From: Saccharopolyspora erythraea NRRL 2338
GTDB taxonomy: Bacteria; Actinomycetota; Actinomycetes; Mycobacteriales; Pseudonocardiaceae
Direction of reading: 5' to 3'
DNA: 64,000 bases
Assembly (NCBI RefSeq): GCF_000062885.1
Contig: NC_009142.1
Coordinates: forward strand, 248,001-312,000
Below the pieces are notes generated by a model. It saw nothing but the letters and a program-made list of their open reading frames with translations, searched no databases and was not told where the DNA came from. The stretch's first letter is position 1, and every line of letters starts with the position of its first letter. Positions 56,282 to 64,000 of this stretch are shown piece by piece. The translations under genes and the position numbers were made by a program.

Positions 56282-57922
56282 CTAACGCGGTCCGTTGTCC
56301 CTGGCCCAGCGGCAGATCGCCGCGACCTCCTCGGCGTGGGTCGGCAGCGTGTCGTCGACGATGCCGAGGACCGGGATGTGGCCCTCGCGCGATGTGTCCG
56401 GCGGCCGGGGCACGAATCCCTTCTCGTGCACGCCGGTGCTGCCCGGCCCCGGCGTTCCTTCCGCCAGGTGCCCAGTCGTGCGCGCGTAGCGGGTGAGCAC
56501 GCGCGGCTTGCGGATGTCGCGGTCGGTGCCGAACCAGTGCTGGCCGAGCGGGAACAGCGCCGACAGCGCGTCCCACCAGCCCTCCACCGCGAGCAGCAGG
56601 TCGGGGTGGCGCTGGAGGAGCTCGGCCCTGAGCAGGCGGCAGCCGTCCATGACGTCGTAGCGCGGGTCGTTGAACCAGTAGCCGAGGGTGTCCAGGAACG
56701 CCGCGTCGACACCGAACTCGCGCACCATCGCCGAGATCGACTCCACGAGGTGCGCGCGGAAACCGGGTTCGCCGGGGTTGAGGAAGACCTGGTTGCCCTC
56801 GCCGACGCGGTCGGTGTCCCAGTCCGGGCGGTTGAGCAGCTCGACGTAGCGGTTGGTGTCGTTGCGCAGCACCGCGTCTTCCCACTTCGGGTACTGCTTC
56901 ACGTTCGCGCCGTGTCCGCCGAACATCGGCATCAGCCGCACGCCCAGCTCCCGCGCGGTGCCGGCCAGCGCCGCGAATCCCTCGTCGCCGCCGAGGTCGG
57001 GACCGGGCCGGTACTGCGGATACGCGTAGTAGTAGCGGCCTTCCCAGCCGGGCAGGTACGCCAGCACCCGGTGGCCCTCGATGTGCTGGGTGACGAACCG
57101 CAGAGCCTCTTCCATCTGCGGGAACGTGTTGAACACGTAGCCGGTCCAGTGCTGGCCGTGCAGGGTCACGACCAGCGCGACGCGGCGCATCCAGTCCGGG
57201 ACGTCGGGCCGGGTCTCCCACGGCCGCAGGCCGTGCGCCTTCTCCGCGAACGCCAGGTGGTCGTCGAGGTCCTGGTCGGCGACGGCGCTGCTGGCCCGGA
57301 CCCGCAGCCGGACCGGCGGCACGCGGTAGGTCTGCGAGCGGTCGTCGGCCGAGGTCACGTGCACGACCTCGACGATGGGCAGCGGCGAGTACTGCGGGTG
57401 CCGCACGTGCACGATCTGCCGCCGCACCCGCGGGTCGCGGATGCTCAGCGTCGAGCACTCGGCCTCGTCGCCCACCGCCAGCCACGCCGTCGCCATGTCC
57501 GGCCCGGGGTACTCGAGCTGGATGCGGTGGCCGTTGACGCCGTGCGCCCAGCCGCGGCCGGTGTTCGGCGTCCACCACCCGGCGCGGAGCTGCTCCGGCG
57601 GCAGACCGCGCAGCATCAGCTTCACGGCCTTCACGGCCTCGGTGTGGCGGACCTTGATCGACCACTCCAGCACGCCATCGCGGTTGACGACCTCGGCGTC
57701 GACGACGCCCGCGTCGACGGTGGTCTGCTGCCCGAACAGCGCGAAGCGGTCGCTGTGCACGGTGACGCGGTCGGTCTCGTGGACGTAGGCGCAGCCCGCG
57801 TGGATGGCGTAGCCGTTGTCCTCGGTGAACACCTGGACGCCCCACTCGACGCCGTAGGTGCCGGGCGCGGGGAAGTAGGGGTCCTTCGGGTCGAAGCTCA
57901 GATCGGTGTCGATGAAGCCCAC
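56282..57922 (-). CDS. TIM-barrel glycoside hydrolase-like protein
   Basis: A 546-residue protein without signal peptide. The first 240 residues look beta-rich (GVEWGVQVFTEDNGYAIHAGCAYVHE...). From about 250 a (beta/alpha) barrel follows: WTGYVFNTFPQMEEALRFV, GHRVLAYLPGWEGRYYYAYPQYRPG, VRLMPMFGGHGAN, AAFLDTLGYWFNDPRYDVMDG and LLLAVEGWWDAL, the Asp and Glu of which could be catalytic. It resembles uncharacterised glycosidase-like proteins (DUF6259-like). Substrate and activity are unknown. Its start overlaps the end of a small upstream gene by 25 bp. Confidence 0.55.
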   Translation of the reverse strand: MGFIDTDLSFDPKDPYFPAPGTYGVEWGVQVFTEDNGYAIHAGCAYVHETDRVTVHSDRFALFGQQTTVDAGVVDAEVVNRDGVLEWSIKVRHTEAVKAVKLMLRGLPPEQLRAGWWTPNTGRGWAHGVNGHRIQLEYPGPDMATAWLAVGDEAECSTLSIRDPRVRRQIVHVRHPQYSPLPIVEVVHVTSADDRSQTYRVPPVRLRVRASSAVADQDLDDHLAFAEKAHGLRPWETRPDVPDWMRRVALVVTLHGQHWTGYVFNTFPQMEEALRFVTQHIEGHRVLAYLPGWEGRYYYAYPQYRPGPDLGGDEGFAALAGTARELGVRLMPMFGGHGANVKQYPKWEDAVLRNDTNRYVELLNRPDWDTDRVGEGNQVFLNPGEPGFRAHLVESISAMVREFGVDAAFLDTLGYWFNDPRYDVMDGCRLLRAELLQRHPDLLLAVEGWWDALSALFPLGQHWFGTDRDIRKPRVLTRYARTTGHLAEGTPGPGSTGVHEKGFVPRPPDTSREGHIPVLGIVDDTLPTHAEEVAAICRWARDNGPR

Positions 57923-58137
57923 GCCGATTCCTCCCCCGCGAGTTCAGCCGCGTTGTCCAGGAGTGCGGCGAGGTCGTCGGCCTCGTCCGGTTCGAAGACC
58001 AGGATCTGGGCCGGCGGCACCACCACGGCCACCCGGTCACCCATGACCAGGACGGTCACCCTGCGATTCTCGGCTGCGGGGTTGGTGCACGGTATCCGCC
58101 AACGGAGCTGTTCCATCGGGTCCTCGGTGGGCCACAT
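57898..58137 (-). CDS. Small protein upstream of the glycosidase-like gene
   Basis: A 79-residue protein (MWPTEDPMEQLRWRIPCTNP...) with an alpha/beta look: RRVTVLVMGDRVAVVVPPAQ then an acidic helix (PDEADDLAALLDNAAELAG). No family recognised. ATG 58137 follows GGAGTGGAG; ATG 58116, after GAGG, is the alternative. It overlaps the glycosidase-like gene by 25 bp, so the two are probably cotranscribed. Confidence 0.6.
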   Translation of the reverse strand: MWPTEDPMEQLRWRIPCTNPAAENRRVTVLVMGDRVAVVVPPAQILVFEPDEADDLAALLDNAAELAGEESAWASSTPI

Positions 58138-58895
58138 CTCCACTCCAGCGGGTCGATCCGTGCAGCGTCTCGGGGATTGACTGAACCGTGCGGACGGCAC
58201 CGCGTTCAAGCTGACTACACCTAACGGGTGGAGGTGCGCTTCACGGCGCGGAGGAGGCGGAAGCGTGGCGTAGCGCGGATGAGACACCCAAAACCGGCAC
58301 GCGCGGTGCGCTGCGGCAATACCGGAACGGCTGACTTGACTCGCCGCGGTTCGAGAGCCGCTCGCCGGATCTCGTGTGCTGCTGCTCGCCGCGGATCGGA
58401 GGTGCTGCCCGTCTCGAGGGCCGCTCGACGCGGATCGCGGGTGGGAAAGCGACCGGACCCCGACGGTCCCCGAAACCTGCTCCGGCCGCTCCCCCGTTAC
58501 CCGTATCCCCAGGGGCGTCGCTGAATCTGCATGCCGCACATCGCGACGTGCCCTGAAGTGTGAAGGTGGCGGAGGAGCCGGCACTACCATCTTTGGTCGA
58601 GTGAGTTCGTCGAGTCGGACGGTTCAGTTCCGTAATTCGGGGGCCGGCGCGCGCGAATTTCCGGTGGTGGCGCGGAAAAACCGGACGAACCGTCGGCGTG
58701 GAAGATCCGCGCAAGGCCGAGTGAGCAGTGTCACATTCGTGCGAGCGCGCGCACGAAATGGCCGATCGGCCGAGGCGGAGTGGCCGGACGCACGGTGGGA
58801 TCGGGTTTGGCATCCGTACCCTGGCGGCAGTTCGCTGTCCGCCGACCGGGCGACGGCGCGGAATCGGTATCAATTGGGCGAAACGGGCAAAATGC
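58138..58895. other. 758-bp region without a supported gene
   Basis: Open frames on both strands here have no ribosome-binding sites and no domains. The stretch contains imperfect repeats of the CGCTCGCCGCGGATCG type (about 58340-58440). Promoters for the leftward small protein gene and the rightward DedA gene are expected. Confidence 0.45.
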
Positions 58896-59582
58896 ATGAT
58901 TGAGTGGCTGGAGTCGATCCCGCCCGTCGCGATCTACCTGGCGGTCGGGCTGATCATCGGGCTGGAGAGCGTGGGCATCCCGCTCCCCGGCGAGATCCTG
59001 CTCGTCTCCGCCAGCGTCGCCGCGTCGCAGGGGATGGTGAACCCGGTCCTGCTCGGCTGCATCGCCGCCACCGGCGCGATCATCGGCGACTCGGTCGGCT
59101 ACGCGGTCGGCAAGAAGTACGGGCGGGGGCTGCTGACCCGCCTCGGCCGCCGCATGCCCAAGCACTTCGGCCCGAAGCGGATCGCCGCCGCCGAGCGCGC
59201 GTTCGACCGCTGGGGCGCGTGGGCCGTCTTCGGCGGCCGGTTCGTCGCGCTCCTGCGCATCCTCGCCGGACCGCTGGCGGGCATCCTCGGCATGCAGTAC
59301 CGCAAGTTCCTGCTGGCCAACGCCACCGGCGGCATCGCGTGGGCGGGCACCGTCACCACCGTCGCGTACCTGTTCGGCGTGGTCGCCGAGCACTGGATCA
59401 AGCGGTTCTCGTGGGTCGCGCTGCTCATCACCGTCCTGATCGGCGTGGCGATCACGCTCTACGTCCGCCACCGCACCGAGCGCGCCGTCGAAGCCGAGGA
59501 GGCCGCAGAGGCCGACGGCGCCGCGGACGCCGCATCCCCGGAAGAGGCCGCGGAGGCTCTCAGCGGGACGGAGAAGGCCTAG
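58896..59582 (+). CDS. DedA-family membrane protein
   Basis: A 228-residue protein with about five hydrophobic segments. DedA signatures are seen: LESVGIPLPGEILL, GDSVGYAVGKKYG, GRFVALLRILAGPLAGILGMQYRKFL and GGIAWAG. DedA proteins take part in membrane homeostasis, some as undecaprenyl-phosphate or phospholipid transporters. The C-terminal 35 residues are Ala/Glu-rich. ATG 58896 is chosen; the ATG four bases earlier is out of frame. Confidence 0.9.
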   Translation: MIEWLESIPPVAIYLAVGLIIGLESVGIPLPGEILLVSASVAASQGMVNPVLLGCIAATGAIIGDSVGYAVGKKYGRGLLTRLGRRMPKHFGPKRIAAAERAFDRWGAWAVFGGRFVALLRILAGPLAGILGMQYRKFLLANATGGIAWAGTVTTVAYLFGVVAEHWIKRFSWVALLITVLIGVAITLYVRHRTERAVEAEEAAEADGAADAASPEEAAEALSGTEKA

Positions 59583-59722
59583 CAAGAGAGGCCCGCCCCT
59601 GGTCGCCCAAAGCCCATCGAGCCGCCCACGGGCTCCGGCCTCGGAAGCCGACGACTGCGTCCCCGGCCATCAAGCGCTGCCTGCCCGGATGCCGAACGCT
59701 GACTTGACTGCCCTGACGCGAA

Positions 59723-59766
59723 AACGGCCGGTCGCGCCGTCCGAGCTGGACGGGCGACCGGCCGTT
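59723..59766 (-). terminator. Terminator of leuA
   Basis: AACGGCCGGTCGC (59723-59735) pairs with 59754-59766. It lies 22 bp after the leuA stop, between convergent genes. Confidence 0.8.
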
Positions 59767-59787
59767 CGGTCTCAATGCCGGGTGCGG

Positions 59788-61686
<1,899 letters not shown>

Positions 61687-61846
61687 TCAGACCCCGTCGC
61701 GGCGGCGAAGCAGGAGAACGCGTGCCACGGACCCAGGCTAACCGCAACCGTGGGCCGGTGTGCAAGCCGTCGTCCCAGATGGTGGGCACCGGACCGCCGC
61801 GAGCTGCGGTGTTCAGCACGCGGGTGTGACCGGGCAGACTGGGATC

Positions 61847-62128
61847 ATGGCTGCCAAGAGAGGTCGGTCCGGTGTCGCGACGCTGATCAACGGCGCCGGT
61901 TTCGTGATCGCCGCGATGCTGGTGCTGCACATCGTCTTCGTCCTGACGGGGTTCCCGACGGAGAACGGGCTCGCCGGTTCGGTGCGGCAGGCCGCGGAGC
62001 CGCTCGCGCTGTTCTTCCCGGGCATGGTCGACGCGGGCGACGAGGTCCTGCAGGTGATGGCCGACTTCGGGCTCGCGGCGGTGTTCTGGGTGCTGGTCAC
62101 CGGCCTCCTGGCCCGCGTGTTCGGCTGA
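61847..62128 (+). CDS. Small two-helix membrane protein, copy 1
   Basis: A 93-residue protein with two hydrophobic helices (GAGFVIAAMLVLHIVFVLTG and FGLAAVFWVLVTGLLARVF) joined by a loop with the pattern NGLAGSVRQAAEPLALFFPGM. It is clearly paralogous to the product at 62397 (LHVVLTLGG...ARFVADWAQPLALGFSDLF...YGIAALFWLVATSIAVRIL). Function unknown. It is divergent from leuA. Confidence 0.75.
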   Translation: MAAKRGRSGVATLINGAGFVIAAMLVLHIVFVLTGFPTENGLAGSVRQAAEPLALFFPGMVDAGDEVLQVMADFGLAAVFWVLVTGLLARVFG

Positions 62129-62175
62129 GCGCCTGTCTTTGAACTCGCCTGCGGGGGCGGTGTCGGTGGCGGAAC

Positions 62176-62261
62176 CTCAGGCGTCCTCTGGCTGCGGGAT
62201 CTTTTTCTCACGTATCACGCATACGCCGCGAAAAAGCTGTCCTCGCCAGAGGACGCCTGAG
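62176..62261. repeat. Inverted-repeat element between the paralogous genes
   Basis: Perfect 17-bp inverted repeats (CTCAGGCGTCCTCTGGC at 62176-62192 and its complement at 62245-62261) enclose 52 bp, which itself contains CTTTTT and AAAAAG able to extend the stem. It could be a small structured RNA, terminator or miniature repeat element. More hairpin sequence (AAGCGGC-TAC-GCCGCTT) follows near 62297-62313. Confidence 0.7.
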
Positions 62262-62396
62262 AACCCGCGGCGGTGCCGGTTGCGTGGGTGGGCCAAGCGG
62301 CTACGCCGCTTCACAGGCAAAAGGCGGCCTCTGAGGCGGCGGACCGCCCGCGCGCGGGGCTACCGACGGGTAGGTGCGGCGTGCAACACTCCGGGC

Positions 62397-62771
62397 ATGT
62401 CCGAGAGTGATTCCGCGGCCGGCACCCACGAGGTCGGTGGCGGTCGTCGGCGCAGGCACCGGTCGTTCGACGCCGCGCGTGCGCGCGTCCGGGTGGCGGG
62501 CGCGCTGATCGCGGTCGTCCGGTGGATCGGCACGCTGGCGGCGGCTCTGCTCGCGCTGCACGTGGTGCTGACGCTCGGCGGCGCGAACCCGGACAACAGC
62601 ATCGCGCGGTTCGTCGCGGACTGGGCGCAGCCGCTGGCGCTGGGCTTCTCCGACCTGTTCGTGCCGCAGGACCCGCAGCTGGCGATCCTGCTCAACTACG
62701 GCATCGCGGCGCTGTTCTGGCTGGTCGCGACCTCCATCGCGGTCCGCATCCTGCGACTGATCGCCCGCTGA
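62397..62771 (+). CDS. Small two-helix membrane protein, copy 2
   Basis: A 124-residue paralogue of the 61847-62128 product with an added Arg/His-rich N-terminus (GGGRRRRHRSFDAARARVRV). The two helices and the AxPLALxF-type loop are kept. The pair is a tandem duplication separated by the inverted-repeat element. Function unknown. Confidence 0.75.
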   Translation: MSESDSAAGTHEVGGGRRRRHRSFDAARARVRVAGALIAVVRWIGTLAAALLALHVVLTLGGANPDNSIARFVADWAQPLALGFSDLFVPQDPQLAILLNYGIAALFWLVATSIAVRILRLIAR

Positions 62772-62785
62772 GCCAGGGGCGCGGA

Positions 62786-63585
62786 TTGGGCGAGTTCAGC
62801 TACCGCGCCGACGACGGAGTGCTCCTGCACGCGACCGCCGTCGGTACCGGGCCCGCGGTCGTCCTGCTCCACGGCGGAGGACCGGACCACCGCAGCCTGC
62901 TGCCGCTCGCCCGCCTCCTCGCCGACCGCAACGCGGTGGTCGTGCCCGACGTGCGCGGTTACGGCCGGTCGGTCTGCGCCGACCCCGCCAGGCACACCTG
63001 GGCCAGGTACGCCGACGACGTGGTCGACCTGCTCGACCACATCGGCGTCGACCGCGCGGTGGTCGGCGGCACCGGTCTCGGCGCGACCGTCGCCATGAGG
63101 ACCGCTGCCGCCCACGCGGACAGGGTTGCGGGCACCGTCCTCATCAGCGTCGAGGACATCGAGGACGACGAGGCGAAACGCGCCGAGACCGCCTTCATGG
63201 ACGCCTTCGCCGAGCGCGTGCGGACCGAGGGGATCGAGGCGCGGCCTGGGAGCCGATCCTGCCCGCGCTCGCACCGGTCATCGGCGAGCTGGTCCGGGAC
63301 GCCATACCGCGCTCGGACCCAGCGAGCGTCGCGGCCGCCGCGGCGATCGGACGCGACCGGTCGTTCCGCACCGTGGAGGAGGTCTCCGCGGTCACCGCGC
63401 CGACGCTGGTCTTCCCCGGGATCGACGAGCGCCACCCGACCGCGCTCGCGGCAAGGCTGGTCGAGGTCATGCCCCGGGCGAGGCTGGTGCCGACGGCGTT
63501 CTCCGCCGGCCTCCGCACGGCCGACGACCTCGCCGCGGCGGTCGCGCCCGCCATCTCGGAGTTCCTGGCCGACCTGCACCGGTGA
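62786..63585 (+). pseudogene. Frameshifted alpha/beta hydrolase
   Basis: The first part (TTG 62786 onward) encodes a normal hydrolase N-terminus: PAVVLLHGGGPDHRSLLPLARLL, VVVPDVRGYGRSV, then VVGGTGLGATVAMRTAA. Near 63240-63250 (GAGGCGCGGCCTGG) the frame is lost; a matching C-terminal half (WEPILPALAPVIGELV... PTLVFPGIDERHP... FSAGLRTADDLAAAV) continues in another frame to 63585. One missing base explains it. The nucleophile elbow also reads G-T-G-L-G where G-x-S-x-G is expected, so the gene may have been losing function already. A sequencing error is not excluded for the frameshift. Confidence 0.75.
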
Positions 63586-63599
63586 CCCGCACCGGGGCC

Positions 63600-64000
63600 T
63601 CAGCTCTCGCGGTCGAGCTGCTCCAACACCTCGCGGACGACCTCGGCGGCCTCCCAAACGTCGATGTAGCGCAGCCACGACGGCGCGAAGCTGAAGCGCA
63701 GCAGGTCCGGGTCGACGAAGTCGACCACGACGCCCCTGGCGAACAGCTCGGCCACGACGAGCTGGGCACGCGGGTGGCGCAGGCTCACCTGCGGACCGCG
63801 CCGCCTGCCGCGTCTGGGCGGCACGATCTCGACACCGGGCGCGCGCAGCAGCCGGTCGACGAACAGCGAGACCAGCCCGCCCGTCTTGGCCTCCAGCTCG
63901 GCGCCGGACACCCCGTCCAGCATCGACAGGCCGTGGCGCAGCTCCGACAGCGCCAGCGTCGACGGCGCGCCGCTGAAGCCCGATGCCGCCTGGCTGAGCA
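63600..64000 (-). CDS. kynU: Kynureninase, C-terminal part (runs off the window)
   Basis: The last 133 codons of a PLP enzyme cleaving kynurenine to anthranilate and alanine. Typical end features are RGPQVSLRHPRAQLVVAELFARGVVVDFVDPDLLRFSFAP and, further upstream, SGAPSTLALSELRHGLSMLDGV. The 5' part with the PLP lysine lies beyond 64000. It is convergent with the broken hydrolase gene. Confidence 0.82.
   Translation of the reverse strand, partial: LSQAASGFSGAPSTLALSELRHGLSMLDGVSGAELEAKTGGLVSLFVDRLLRAPGVEIVPPRRGRRRGPQVSLRHPRAQLVVAELFARGVVVDFVDPDLLRFSFAPSWLRYIDVWEAAEVVREVLEQLDRES

Overview
The window is high-GC actinomycete DNA. Gene content (chaplin-like secreted protein, XRE/DUF397 pair, prephenate dehydrogenase beside tadA, tRNA-Ser / SRP RNA / dnaX / ybaB / recR order, an actinomycete-type integrative element) suggests a pseudonocardial, Saccharopolyspora-like chromosome. 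That placement is an inference; no 16S or marker comparison was possible.

Layout. 0-9.7 kb: secreted L,D-transpeptidase, chaplin-like protein, amino-acid permease, two tandem beta-lactamase-fold paralogues, an aromatic/histidinol-phosphate-type aminotransferase, a dienelactone-hydrolase-like protein and acetoacetyl-CoA synthetase. 9.7-22 kb: tRNA-Ser(GCU), tRNA-Arg(ACG), a three-gene operon with a split YeeE/YedE-type sulfur transporter, an SDR, a secreted 65-residue peptide, YbaK, an MFS exporter, a TetR/P450 pair with a clear operator, tyrA, tadA with its partner, an ECF sigma factor and tRNA-Ser(CGA). 22-25.5 kb: secreted nuclease and a coupled GDPD/SLATT-type pair, then tRNA-Ser(GGA).

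25,573-37,294 is an integrative element of about 11.7 kb inserted in the 3' end of tRNA-Ser(GGA), bounded by a perfect 56-bp direct repeat. It carries a tyrosine integrase, two excisionase-like HTH proteins, a DUF3987-like replication protein, a GntR (KorSA-like) regulator divergent from a four-gene operon, small Spd-like membrane proteins, and a cargo pair (XRE-TPR regulator plus aminoglycoside-phosphotransferase-fold kinase). No FtsK/Tra translocase is visible. Its leftward backbone contains an unusual series of different short-repeat families, one after another, some inside ATGA-coupled reading frames. This is the most unusual part of the window.

37.3-44.2 kb returns to housekeeping DNA: SRP RNA, dnaX, an S9 peptidase, ybaB, recR, a duplicated REP-like palindromic repeat and a nucleoside-kinase-like gene. 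44.3-50.3 kb is a complete peptide ABC-importer operon with a stem-loop after the binding-protein gene and two tiny coupled ORFs between the ATPase genes. 50.4-64 kb: DUF4236 protein, EamA exporter divergent from a LysR regulator with a perfect inverted repeat, an OmpR-type two-component system, XRE/DUF397 pair, a TIM-barrel glycosidase-like protein, DedA, leuA, two paralogous small membrane proteins around an inverted-repeat element, a frameshifted alpha/beta hydrolase and the 3' part of kynU.
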